A DNA stretch of 64,000 nucleotides, from the NCBI RefSeq assembly GCF_964204645.1, contig NC_134026.1:23206650-23270649 (forward strand), in the 5' to 3' direction. A program made the position numbers and the translations under genes. The notes beneath the pieces were generated by a model. It made no database searches. It was not told where the DNA came from and worked only from the letters and a program-made list of their open reading frames with translations. Positions 46,112 through 59,000 of this stretch are shown here, piece by piece (the stretch's first letter is position 1; the number at the start of each line of letters is the position of its first letter). Source of the stretch: Tubulanus polymorphus. Its lineage: Eukaryota > Nemertea > Palaeonemertea > Tubulaniformes > Tubulanidae.

Positions 46112-49100
46112 TCAGCGTGTCTGGAGAGAGCCATTGACTTCAGATTGAATGCAGCTTCCACAAGTCGGGCACTGCTCCTGCGGTGGCGTTGGAATTGGGG
46201 CGGGTGGTGGAAGTAACTGCGGCAACAGGGTTCCATCTGTTGTTCTTAAATTTGTTTCGGCGCCATTTTCATTAGGTGCGACGTGTTCTTCCTCCTGTTT
46301 AATCATGAAAGTATCGACAACAGGGGCTGCCAACCTCAGTTCACATTCATACCATAGGTCCGGTCCTGAAATGAATATTTAGAATTCAGTTAGAATTGAT
46401 TAGACGCAATCAATTGTGAAACTCGACTTTTCAAATAAGGTTTTATCTTTGACTATTTTTTCAAATACGGAAATCAACTTTGATTATCGATCTAAGTGGT
46501 CTAGTGCAAACACATTATAACACATCGCCTATCGTTGTATTAGCAAATACCGCGATTTTTGGAACAGTAAATCAAAAAAGTAGTGCAAATAAATATCTAT
46601 CGGGTCGATACATAAAATTTGCTTTGAGTTTAGCCAATTCGAGTGCAACAGGCGGAATACTTAGGCGAAGTCTTAAGTACATTGAGATAGCTGTCTGAAG
46701 AAGTTTAGCATATACTCCAAGGCTAACGATGAGTGGAGTGGTTTTGATCCTTTGGTTAGTAACTTAACGGCGCTTGCAAAATATTTGTCTAAATACACAA
46801 ACAAAAGATCAAACCGAACGCCGAATGTTCTTCGTATCAATATATACGGTAACAATTCGCATTATTATCTCAGACCTGTCAGTCAATTTCGCTCGATTTT
46901 TTTGAAACTCGAACAAAGCAATACTGTTTAACGATATGGCATCGAAAGACCCTTTAAAGTTCAAGTCGGTATCTAAATAGTTTGAATGAACTGGATGTAT
47001 TGTTTTCGAATTTATATGCGTCGCTGGTACAAAAATGCAAAATTGCTTATGAATGGAAAGAAAATATTCGATGTTTTCTTAAATACAAACAGACTTGTTT
47101 ATGCATTGAAATGGTAAAATCTATGGTTAGAAATACCACTTGTCAATGAATTCAATCGTTCCCTAACGACTGCCTGGTGTTTCAATGAACGATAATTGAA
47201 AATCATTTTATAAAAATAGTAAAGCATAATGACGGTAAAAAATCTACTAATTATACGATTTTACCTAATGCAAGAGATGATTTTCCATTGAATACAAAAT
47301 TCGCCCTGGTAAAAAATGGGATATGCCATGCGTGACATAGCAATAAGATTCTCACGACCCCAACTTGAGCGGATTTGACGTGGCTGATGAACGCTGCGAT
47401 GAGTGTTAACGCAATTCCCTGTAAATTAAAACAAAAGTTTTTTTTTTCGTATATACTACTAATATAAAGTTCTTTCAAACTCATCATTTGCTTCTCTTTT
47501 ATTTTGAATATACCTGATGTTGCCATTTAGGATCAGTGCAAATAGAATGAATGATCAGATTCTCTGAAAAGAACACGTGTTTATCATTAACAAAAATCCA
47601 ACCCACTCGCTACACCACAGTCAACTGACTGCATTGTTCTGTAATAACTTATTTTTATTCATTTCATTTAAAAAATTGCAGTTAAAAAACTAGTTTGGCT
47701 TGTGTGTGTAGTTTATCTATAGTACAAACCTCCAGTTGGCATGTGTGTATCGAAAGTGTCCGCTGTAATGTGGCTTCCGTAGTAACGAGTTGCCCATATG
47801 AACTAGATTCGAAAGTAAAAGAAACTTGATCACTCATCATCACAAATACAAAGACTTATACAGAATTCTATTTTTGAGAAAGTAATGACGATGGCACATG
47901 CAACAAATTCTGAATTTCATCTTCGCGACCTATTCGAACAAAAAGTTGGTCGTTGCATAATTGAAATATCTACTTTTTGTATGACCGGCTAGAGAAAATC
48001 ACGCTATTATGGCTTGCCAAAGGTTTCCAAAGTACTACTACGTGGGCAATACTAGGACAGTGCCACCAGAGGCTGGGGCAAATTAGTGAACAAGTTGTTC
48101 AACGATAGGGTACTCCTATTGGAGAAATATAACCAGGACAAATCGATACTTACGCTAATAAGTTTTTCGCCATCAAAGTAACCCAGGCATAGATCCTCTG
48201 CCACCTTGTGGATGTTTATGAATGTCTTCAATGATGGTAACTCGTCCTCACAGTATACTTAAAATACAACCGTTTCCATTAGTTATTTTCCTGTTATATG
48301 TATATATAGAAAGATTTACAGTTATCAATTTTCCTATCCTGAGACTACACGAATTTGCGATTGTACCGTCAGAATTTCTAGACAATTAATCATGTTATTT
48401 TGAAAATCAAACCAAACATTGAAAATTATGCATTGCTTGGTGAAAAAGGAGACAACTTAGGGTAGCGCTAGGGTTTTATGGGTTTATTCTTGATATAGCA
48501 AGATGTGTTATAGGCCTATACTTTGTTAGGATCTATCAAATTAATCAAATTCAAATAACGCGTACTAACAAGTTTAAAACATGCACTTAATGATGTCGCA
48601 CGGACTGTTACACACAAATGAGCCTTTCTATTCTTTTTAGAATCAAAATACGCAACGGAGGAAGCGATTATCCCTACATAATAATCATCTACTCCAAGTA
48701 TAATCGCTAGACGTTAAGTCTGGCGTAAAATCGACCAATATTCAAGCACACGACAACTTAGTAAAAGCAGTTACAAATCACGCATTGTCCTTTCACTACG
48801 TGACATCTCTTTTCACTAATCGGGATCCCGCTTATTTATGACAATTTTCTCGAGGCAATTGCCGGTTGGCATGTGGGAATTCCGTCGTAGCTAGCCACAT
48901 GGTTCCCCGTCTTTTAGTGAATATATGTCACGTTTACGACTATTTATCAATTTGTCAAAAGAATTGAATGTAGAGTATTTTATGCGTTCAGCAGATTCAT
49001 GTGTGTTTCTCGTTTTAAACTGGCCGTTTTAGTTTTCCAATGCATACTACGATTAATCGTGGACTCTAAAACCAATTTAGAGTCCATGACTTAATTCGCA

Positions 49101-49569
49101 AAAATTGAAATATATATTCTATGCAATGTTTGAATCCAATCGAATGTCTTTAGGGCACAACCCGGTAAAGCTGCTTTTGTCCTGTACCGTCCCTGGAGGC
49201 ATAGGATATGTTCAATGGCCACACAATAAGCTAAATCATGAGAATTAACACGAAAGTAAGATTTCGTTTCAATAGATGAACATTTTTTGAATACCATTCA
49301 TCATATTTCGCGTTTTTCACACAGGCCGCTTAAACTCTTGTACATTATCTATTTTCGAAAATCCACGATCAAAACAAGATGGTTGCTATTCAAGTTCCAT
49401 TGATATCGTCAGATTCGAAATGCCCTGTTTTTCTCCTACCTGAAAGCGCTATTTCATAGACTTGCGCAACTTCGTCCGGTAATAGACATCGTATTGTATA
49501 AGTCCTGTCGCGAGTTTCTAGTTTCGATGAAAAATATTTTTGCGTTCCGTGGACAGCTGCAACTGGCAT
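46112..49569 (-). CDS. AANAT-like (non-vertebrate type) GNAT N-acetyltransferase
   Basis: Predicted to acetylate arylalkylamines or similar amines with acetyl-CoA. Six exons, 5' to 3': 49440-49569, 48154-48257, 47730-47802, 47514-47563, 47265-47418, 46112-46365; 254 aa, all phases consistent. The GNAT core shows LPDEVAQVYEIALS, then LCLGYFDGEKLIS, a strand with NLIIHSICTDPKWQHQGIA carrying the acetyl-CoA-binding QHQGIA (Q/RxxGxA) loop, then RILLLCHAWHIPFFTRANF, then GPDLWYECEL. The strand histidine matches one of the two AANAT active-site histidines. The tyrosine of the usual FYxxxGF motif is phenylalanine here (PFFTRANF). A C-terminal extension of about 70 residues is acidic, then proline-rich, and ends with CPTCGSC. 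Substrate uncertain. Confidence 0.8.
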
Positions 49570-50538
49570 TATGATTTTTTGTGAATAGATGAAATCCGAT
49601 ATTGACTGTTCTATCTATTGGATCTAATGATATCCAGTGACTTGAGTAAAAAATCGCGTTTGCGCGCACCGAGTTGTTCTCGTTACAAGTTCCAAGTCCG
49701 CTTCGACAGATCAGAGCAACGCGGGACGTGCGCACCCGCTGGGGTTTACGTGACTATTAAGGACGTTCGTTTGTGTTTGCCTTTTGTATAGCAGGAAAAT
49801 TAAGTGGAATTATTTAACGACATGAAATGTCGTTTTCATGTCAGATCGTCTGCAATTCTTTGAAGAAACATACCGGTATAGCGACGTTTAGCACAAAATT
49901 GATTGACGAAATAATTTCTATATTATTCCCGAATTATCCGATAGAAATTCCTATCGCCTTTTTATTTTCCGTCGGTGAACCCCTATAATCAATAACCTGT
50001 TTGTGGTTTAGTTACCCGGTACACGATCTGACATTTTGACACCACAAGCCCATCTGATAATTTATTATAAGAGCTTACCACACACGAGCACCAAATACGA
50101 GCGGCCCTGCGTGCTTACCACCAATGACTTTTTAGGTAAACCACCTCAGCCCCACAGTTTGAGAAATGTATTCGCCACCGGGGCTCGTATTTGAAGTTTG
50201 GGGGTGAACTGTTAGCTTAGATCATCGAATCCCTGGTACTATATAAAAATATATATTTCTTTTTATATATATAGTACCAGGGATACTGGATGCTACTTGT
50301 ATAAATGTACGATAATAGAGCACATAATTTTTTTTAATTCTCAGAGTGGAAAAATATCGTCAGAAAATTGCTATGAGATCAACTGGAAATAAAACTTGAA
50401 CAAAACCGCCATCTCGGCATCGGATTGTAGTAGTTATCGTAAAGTGCTGCCACCTTCATCCTCCAAACGCGCCATCTTGTTTTCAAATCTGATTTTCGCT
50501 CTAGTTTTTTATCAACATTAGTGAAAAACGCGATAGAA
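49570..50538. promoter_or_regulatory. Bidirectional intergenic region between AANAT-like gene and RPA2
   Basis: The two start codons are divergent and about 970 bp apart, so promoters for both genes should lie here. I see no strong TATA box. The palindrome at 50230-50283 lies inside it. Confidence 0.5.
50230..50283. repeat. Palindrome with TCCCTGGTACTATATA arms
   Basis: The 16-bp arm TCCCTGGTACTATATA is repeated inverted as TATATAGTACCAGGGA around an AT-rich loop. It could form a long hairpin. No homologous copy is seen elsewhere in the window. Confidence 0.75.
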
Positions 50539-53091
50539 ATGTGGGGAAACGATGGAAGTATGTAAGATCTAATAGCCTAGATACAAAATCTATGTGACGG
50601 ATGCATTATCACACAATGTCATCATGATGTTTTGCATAATTTATAAAGAAAACACGGGATTTGTGGCGGCACCTTCCACATTTCTTGTATCTTCCGCTGC
50701 TCTGGCATTTAAGTTTTATTCCACCGAGTAAACGATAATTTGCCGCCCTCAATATATAATAAGATACACTGATAAGAAATAACAAAAATGGGTCTAACTG
50801 CATTTTGGGTCACCTATCCACTGGGTGGCGCTAGTGTTATTAAAGAATAGTGTTATGGTAAGGTTAGAGGTACATAACATAACCACGAGGGACACCTCAC
50901 TGCAGTCGCTCCCAAAAATGATTATATAGGGTCAGGGCGCTAAGCCACACACCTCACAAAAATTTGTGTAAATTTACCAAGCCTGGGCTAGCCTACTAAC
51001 TAACTAATTAGGGTAAAAGTGCAGATCCGCACCTCTCCATGTAAACAGTTCAATCAATTTCATTAAATACCATTGTTTCAGATTCAAAATGTCATCAGCA
51101 ATTCAGTACATTGCCATTGGTTAATTTTAAGATATCTTCACTAGAGAGAATAGAAAGATTTTAGCCTGGATTCTGTCATTCCGCAGATTGCGTCAATCAC
51201 GAGAGGTGCGGATCTGCACTTTAACCCTAATTAGTAACTAGAGAGTTATCTGTGAAATTGCCATCAACTGGAAAATGCAGTGTCGGTAAAATATTACCTG
51301 CCCATTATAAAGAGAATCCCGTATAATGATGAATTGATTTCCCATTTTATTAGATTTTCAGAACTACCCTCAGCAAGGAGGGTCAGGAGGTGGAGGCTTT
51401 ATGAATTCTCCCGGATTTGGTTCCCCATCAATCGGTACATTAGATAAAAAGGTAAATTAGCGATCAAAACAGGTACGAAAATGTGATAGAAATGAAAGAA
51501 ACAAAATTTTTAGAATTCTCTTAAAACATTCTTTTCCAGAAATCTAGATCGAATAACCTGATACCATGTACTGTTGCTGGCATCATGGACGCTGAAATAA
51601 TCGATGGTAAATTTTTTGCGGTGAATGGAAATGTTGAATTAAACCAGGTGGCGCTTGTAGCTCTCATTCGTTCAGTGAACGAGACATCTTCGCGTATTGA
51701 TTATATAGTTGATGATATGACCGGTCCACCGTTTGAAGTCAAACAGTTTGTCGATAATGAAGTAAGTGCTGACGACGATAAGTGCTTCCATTTTAGAAAT
51801 TGGCATATTTGGATGGGACTTTATATTTTTTAGGAAGGGACGCCTGAAGAAGATAAAGTGAAGCCATTGACTGAAAATACATACGTTCGAATGTTTGGCC
51901 ACCTACGAGCATTTCAGGACAAGAGAAGTCTTGCCGCATTTAAAGTTGAACCAGTGACCGACATGAATGACCTAACGACTCATATATTAGAAGTGATCTA
52001 CAGTTGTCTGTGGTATACAAAGGCACAAAATCAGGTCCATATTAATATCAGATTGATTTGTAGACATTTTGGAAAATGTTTTGAACTGTGCAGTGGAATT
52101 CTGTTATAACGCCATCCTTTTTAATGCCACTGCTCACGCCAACATTTTCCAGAGAACAAATTTGCTCGATCTAACTTACTCAAATTCATTGGAAATACCA
52201 TTCTTTATAACGCCATGTTTTTTTATTGGTCCCAGACATGGAATTTTGAAATCCCTTAACCATTTTGAAATTGCTCTTATTTCTATAGCCAGCAGAGGGA
52301 AGCAATACGGCATCAAAAGGAGGAATGGTGGATTATGGCAACACTGGAAATAGTAATTCTTATCAAAGTGTAGACAGTGGCCTGACACCTATACAAAATC
52401 AGGTGATTACTCCCAAAATGATAATTCCAATTTGAAATAGATTGGATTTTACCTATGTTTCAATGTCTTTTCAATAGGTCCATAAAGTGATACGCGCAGC
52501 GACTGGTGAACAAGGAATAGGTCGTTCAGAGATTGGCTTCCAAATGAGAGGAATTCCTGAAAAACAGATTCGGTCAGTTTTCGGTACACCAAAAAATCTG
52601 TTTGAATCGATATCCAGTATCGAAATTAATTGAATTATCTTACTTGGGACAAAATTCTATAGTTGTTATGCAGTTGTTATTCATCAGATGTAACAGATAT
52701 AGAATTTTGTCCCAATTAAGAAAATTAAATCAATTCCATACTGGATATATAACGAACTATCAGTTATAACGAACAGATTCTGGTTCCATGAGGTTCCAGT
52801 GTATCATAATTTGTTCATTATAATGTGTTCCACTGTAGAAATAATGTACATTTTAGATTATAAAGGTTCCTAAAAAAACATATCCAGTACGCAGAGACAA
52901 ATTAAATGACATTTTACCAATTTCGTTATCCCGCTTACCAGCGATGAAAATGCATATTTGGATATGAATGATTGGTTAATCATATTAGTTTAATACTATC
53001 TTTTTCCAGTGATGCAATCGATTTTCTCAGCGGGGAAGGACATATCTATTCCACAATCGACGATGATCACTTTAGAACCACGGATAGCTAG
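50539..53091 (+). CDS. RPA2: Replication protein A 32 kDa subunit
   Basis: Middle subunit of the heterotrimeric single-strand DNA binding complex in replication and repair. Seven exons: 50539-50557, 51354-51451, 51540-51761, 51834-52034, 52289-52402, 52478-52572, 53010-53091; 276 aa (human 270). The N-terminus is Gly/Ser-rich ([20 protein letters not shown]), where RPA2 is phosphorylated. The OB fold includes [24 protein letters not shown] and [18 protein letters not shown], then [12 protein letters not shown]. The winged-helix C-terminus ends [21 protein letters not shown]. The tiny first exon (MWGNDG) is joined through the TTATTAG acceptor at 51351-51353 because only that keeps the frame; the TTTTCAG eight bases later would be out of phase. 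Confidence 0.94.
51003..51235. mobile_element. MITE in RPA2 intron 1
   Basis: 35-bp near-perfect terminal inverted repeats (51003-51037 and 51201-51235; ACTAATTAGGGT at the left end and its complement at the right), containing GTGCAGATCCGCACCTCTC, flank about 163 bp of non-coding sequence. TAACTA-like repeats at both sides may be the target duplication. Confidence 0.75.
52610..52748. mobile_element. Long-TIR foldback element in RPA2 intron 6
   Basis: Arms starting ATATCCAGTAT and continuing through TTGGGACAAAATTCTATA are mirrored by the right end TATAGAATTTTGTCCCAA...ATACTGGATAT. The arms are about 55 bp with small mismatches. Sequence just after it (GGTTCCATGAGGTTCCAGTG) looks like another degraded repeat. 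Confidence 0.7.
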
Positions 53092-56051
53092 TTCAAAACA
53101 TAATTACCAGAGCTTATACACGAGCGAGGTCATCAAACCGGACCTTTGTGCCAAAATTACATGGACACTTCACAGCGCTTATGGAAATTGAGTGCTTATT
53201 ATTATTACGTACTTAAAAAGATCACCGAACTGGTATTATTTGGTTCATCTTGTAATAACTTTTTAAGGATTTGCATTTATTTCTGAAAATAAAATATTTT
53301 TCACTTCAAAGAAACTGTGGACTTTATTATGTATTTTATTGGTAGCAAATAAGGTAGTTGGTGACCATTACAGCAGACTGCTGCAGATGATGCCGCATAG
53401 TAGTTGTAGCAAGTCTAAGTGCTACAGTACTAATTTTTGGAAAAAATATGTTAAGGCCCTGATTTGTGCTTACTTTTTTACAAACATCTTTGTTTAGTAA
53501 TTAATTAGCATTTATATACATAATGAATTATTCGCTTTTCCCATTCGCCAAAAAATGAATATTCCACTTCTTTCCTTCTATATTTTTACGAGCAAATTCT
53601 CCATGTAGAATACAAACAAACAACTGTCGCCCTCTCCCCACCCTATACAAATTCATTCTGTTATAGAAAAATTGCTAGTTGAGAAGTGTCATTCCTGTCC
53701 TTGGGTTCCGGCCCATAAATCGGCAAATAGTTTGTCCACTACTGTCGTGCTAAGGCTCTGGCAAGTGAGTATTATGCTAGTTCACGGTTTCCCGCTATCG
53801 CTATACGGAGAGAGCACTCGCCGGTCGATATGTAGCTTGCACTGAAGCCTACTGTGGCGAGCGAATTGTTTCAATCGCCAATTCGATCAACGTTAATGCT
53901 TTATTTGAAAAAATATTACCACTTTTGAATAGAAGTGATTCTGAATTTGTCTAATACGATTTTGGATTTGTTTAAACAGATAAGAATTCGTGGTCAGCTG
54001 TCTAGGTACTAAATCCGCTATTGGTCTTCACAAGTCTATATGTCTAGCATGAGCGCTAGTACTTTTTGTACTAAAAGTGCTAAAAAGTGCTTACTTTTGC
54101 TTAAGCCTCGCAATACTACTACAAACTGTAGTGCAGCGAAGTGCAGCCCGGAATTACCCCTTCCGACATTCATTCACCATTGTTGGGTGCCGAAGTTTTC
54201 GATCGTCACCTCTTGAGACTAATGTCTGGCATTTTTAGTTCATGTCTGACGCGCGTCCTGATGCGCGTGAAGCCTGGATGCCATTGAAATAATGGCGATG
54301 ACGCATTGGAATTCAATTCATCTTAAGGGTGCGCCAGGCAGATGGACACGACTGTGGATGCAATATCGCATTTGGATACGCTATTGTAGATGTTATCAAA
54401 CCCAGGACAAGGCTTCGGTGAACAAATGTGAAACAACTTTATTATGCTTGTATAAAAAATATAAAATGGTAGAAATGCTTCGACAAAGGATCACTGTTCA
54501 TAAATACTTCATTCATAACTATATTAGACACCAGCAGAAAATTGGTTAGGAAGACTGGACATCAAGCATATGTATACATAGCAACGCATGCAGGCAAACT
54601 GTCACGCTGAATTTCTGTTTACCGCATTAAAGTTGTAAGTAAGTTGCTGTACAAGATTGCTTTCATCCAGTCCTCGAGTAATCTAGAATACTGTCTGGCA
54701 TATGCCCATTGGGTAAACAAAAACTAAGTTCAATGGAACCTCGTTAGAACGATCCCGAATTTATAGCAATTTATGAGAATTTTATTCAACGTATAAATAT
54801 TTCAATAAGTAAATGTACTATTTTAATAATCAAAGGTCTAGTCTCATGAAGTTTGTTGTAACCAGGCTCCACCGAATGCATATAATGTATGTATACATGT
54901 ATGAACTGCATATAATTCATTCTGATTTTTGGCGCTTCGATTATCTGATTTGATTTTCAAAAAATAGAGCTTGATTCTAAAATTTCGGCATTTAGAAAAT
55001 TACTTTGCATCCCAGTGAATTTTCAACGCAGTTTTCAAAATTTTCACCTTAGTAGCCAATTTTGTATTTTAAACGACAGTTACTGCCATCGTATTCACTT
55101 TTACTAACGAGATAGGAGTGGATTAATAAAAACAGACACATAGATTGATTATGATTTGGAAAAAACTATTTTTAACAAAGAACCATATTTTTGGGAAAAA
55201 TACTATCATAAATTGCACCTGAAAGCTAAGCACTTTATTCAATTTTTCAATTTTTTTTTCATTTCAAAAAAAGACATCGAGTACAAATTTAATTAGACAT
55301 ATGTATATTGAATTAAGTTAACAAAATACAGTATAAGCTATGTTGAATGTACCTATACTGTATAAGTATCATTTCAGATATTTGAAACATACACTGGATC
55401 AATTATACAAGGAAGTATTTTTGCATATTTTGCTGATGCATAGACAATCCTCGCTGCGGCTCAGAATATGCTTATACGTAGCTACGAATACCAAAACTAT
55501 TTCATCTAATATTTGATGTTTAATATCTAAATGGTAGGCAAGAGAATATAATAGAACAAAGACAGAATTATCACTCAACTTGGTACGTCCATGCGGTATT
55601 TCAATTATAAAGAATGAGTTTTAACAACAGCCAAACTTATTTCTGTGAATTAGATAAACTGGAGTGAAATGTTGCCATGAAAGAAAAATATCTATGATAA
55701 CCTCATGATTCAGAAAATAAGGAAATTACTATACATCGCTTTATGACTAAGTGGTAATATTTACAGAACAATGTACGTGCATGTATAGCAAAGTTATCTA
55801 TGAAAACAGTTGAAGAAAGTTTTAAAATTCAGCATTAACAACCTTTCTCTGTACCAACAAATAGTCCAACAAGTAATGCATGAACGATAATAATCCCGAT
55901 CAAAACACATGAGTACGATCGAGGGATGTCGATGATCAAGTAACAATTCAAGATACAATGTACATCAAGCACATGTATGCATAGGATTGTTTCGATAAAT
56001 TAATATCATCAGAACAAAAAGCCACACCAAGCGGAAAGGATAAAGGCAAGG
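53092..56051. other. Intergenic region between RPA2 and the phosphatase gene
   Basis: 3 kb, tail to tail. It should hold both 3' UTRs. An 85-codon plus-strand frame at 54292-54549 is Lys/Arg/Tyr-rich with no domain or splice support. A fragment near 54733-54790 (GGAACCTCGTTAGAACGATC) looks like a degraded transposon end. Nothing else supported. Confidence 0.55.
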
Positions 56052-59000
56052 TCATACGTAAGATGATGGGTCATTCACACAGGAAGGATCAATCTCAAAA
56101 CTATAGTACTCCGTACCAGAACTGTCATCGCGCTCAATATCTGGCGTTTTTAATCCGTACAGCGCCAGTTCATCCAAATGAACATTGCTTCCCAGCGGAG
56201 TTGCATAAGCAGCATTCGCACTTTCAGCGCCTATGTCCACATTGAATAGTTTACTAACTTGACTAAGGTCGGGTTGTAAAGTTAAGTCAATGTCACCATG
56301 TAGGTCGCACTGATGTACATCATCCGTACATGAGCTAGAAGAAGCTGCAGTTTCAACCGAATTGTCTCTGAATGATAATTTTGGAATATTTCTTAATCGA
56401 CTGCTCAGTGATGGTAGAGCAGATCGTTGAGAGGTTGTCACCGAATTGCCTTTTTGTTGTAAATCTTTACCGGTACTTGCCGGTAAGAAATTATGATGCG
56501 GTTCGAGTTCAGGGCTAGGTGGAATGTCTATTGCTTCTTGTCTGAGCAAAGAGCTTTTTCGTCGCTGTTGTAGAGTGGGTCGCTTGACTGATTCTTGGCA
56601 CTTGGATAAAATATTATCACAGACATCAGATTTCGATTCACTGGGCAGGTTTTTTTCAGTATCAGTGGCTAAAACGAGTGCCATACATGCGTTTTCACCA
56701 TGTGTTTCCATTTCTGGTACCTCTGATATCGGATCTGAACAAATACCAGAGCTAACCTTGTCAGTTTTTCGTTTTTCTGCGTTTACTGGCTGTTGTTTAT
56801 CATTGTTAACAACGCAATTATTGATAATATCAGGATTGTCGGTACTATTAACATGTGGACACGATGTCCATCCTTTAGTTTGCAAAAGCTGATCAGAATG
56901 TATGTCTTCACTGTGAAAATTATCATCCTGAGTTATCTGAGGATTTGATGGACTGCGAACAACATATGATTTACCTGCTAAAATCTGTAAACTTGGCAAG
57001 TTAGGTGTGTCACCGTAGTGATCAAACAGATAAGCATTGGAGCACCCACGCAAAATTGATCTTCCAGATTTTGTACTTGGACGTCGGTCGAGTTGGTGCT
57101 CGGAATATGAGAAGAAGCCGATATCATTTACAGAAACTTCTTGTTTGTAATCGATCATATCTGCCCTGAAATCTGATTGTACAGGTGGTTTGTGTATTTC
57201 AGCCTCGCAGTGGAAATGTTCAGGTCCAAAATCGTGAATCGATACAGACGTATTCATAGACACGCTGTCCAGATTCAAGTGATCAGTGGGAACTTCAATG
57301 ATCGGACTCGGTGGGGCACCTTGAATAATAACCTGTGGTACATTGTTTGCGCTATAAGCTACTGAGTATACTCCTAATTGTTTTGATTCCTGACTGTCCT
57401 CTTTAAACTGTCCACTGCAGAGACTATGATGAAATTTACTGCACATTCCCGGCGTATGAGCCTCGATTGTTAACGAAGCTGACCGCGATCGCGGAGTCTC
57501 ACGCTCTGAACATATCGAAAATCTATAACCAAGATTACTATAGCCTACACTATCAGTCGAAAAAGTCGGATTAAGATAACCTCGTGATGCATTTAATATT
57601 CCCTGAACTATTTTGCTGCCTGAGGTTTCGCTGTTGATATCTGAAATACCATCGGGAGGTAACTCTTTGTTGCCAGTGTCATCTTCGACATCCAGCCAGT
57701 CGTCGGGATCGCCATCTGGATTAGTAACTTCAATTTTCACTGCACCACTCGTCCTGCGCATGAAATGCTCCGAAAAACGCCGACACGGTTCAGGCTCAGT
57801 CACACGATCAGGATCAACCTAACATAGAATAGACCATTTATAGATACGTCATTTTTATCAGTCAGAGGAAAACGTTCCCTCATTGAATGTGAATGCTGTG
57901 ATGACTTACTGGCTTAGGCGTATCATTATTAACTGGCGTACCAAGATGATACTGACCAAATTTGAGTATTTCCAATAAAACAACCATAAATGTATAACAG
58001 TAGATGTATTCCACCTGAAAGGAACATATTTTGATTAATGACATTTTAAGACTTCCAAAATGATTTAGTGGTCAAGTCAGCGTTTAAACCAAGAAATCGG
58101 ACATATTGGAGTTCGGAGTCATTCTTACCAGATTTTCTACAAGATGATATCTATTAGACTTCACTGTTCGCACGGCTTTGAATATGTCCACCTCTCCTTC
58201 AGCTCTCATTTTGTCAAATGCTATATTCAAAGCACAATAGATACCACACCTACTCACACCATTCCTAAAACAAACATGAGTTTTTATATTAGGATATAGA
58301 GGAATACTGTAGCGACTGCAGTAGATAGTAAGAATGAAATGTTTTATAAAAGGCTCCTCAAAGCTTACTTCGACATGACACATATAGGGCTGTTCGGGTT
58401 TGTTTCGTGCTGCCAATTTTCAACAGTCATCATCAATTCCAAAAGGGCAGCACTTGATGAAGGGATTTTATGTCGATTCGGCCAACAGGTCAGTTGAAAC
58501 ATTTGTATAATCTTTGGCTTTTCTTGGTTGCCAAAATCATGTAGACTAGCCAGCCGCTAAAAAACATAGCAAACAATTCATCAATGATTGCAGTAGACAA
58601 ATTATTGAACCATACTAAACTGATACTGATATTGCTACTGATAGTGATACTGACACTGCTCAAGAAACGTTTTCATTATTTTCTGTATTATGTAAACGAA
58701 CTATCAACAAATCGAATGAATTATTCATCTGGAAAAATTAATCTTTATGCTAGGTTGGACAATGGACTATAAAAGAAGTATCGTTTTAGAGTCCACGGTT
58801 AAACAAAATCGAATTTATTTAGCAAGTTAGCGAATTTAGAGAGTTTTTGAAACTATTATTCATAGAACATTTGCGAAAATATTTATGGAACATTCGCAGA
58901 AGCCAGGTCCAAGTGAATCATTTCGGTAAGCAAGAATCTGAGATGTCTGTGCATTTGCAAGAATAGCAAGAATAGTCTGGAGAAAGAATAGTTGCAGTGT

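Noticed and set aside
51354-51361. TTTTCAG acceptor eight bases into RPA2 exon 2
   Set aside because: It breaks the reading frame from the MWGNDG exon; the TTATTAG acceptor keeps it.
54292-54549. 85-codon plus-strand frame downstream of RPA2
   Set aside because: Composition and context give no support; likely chance frame in intergenic DNA.
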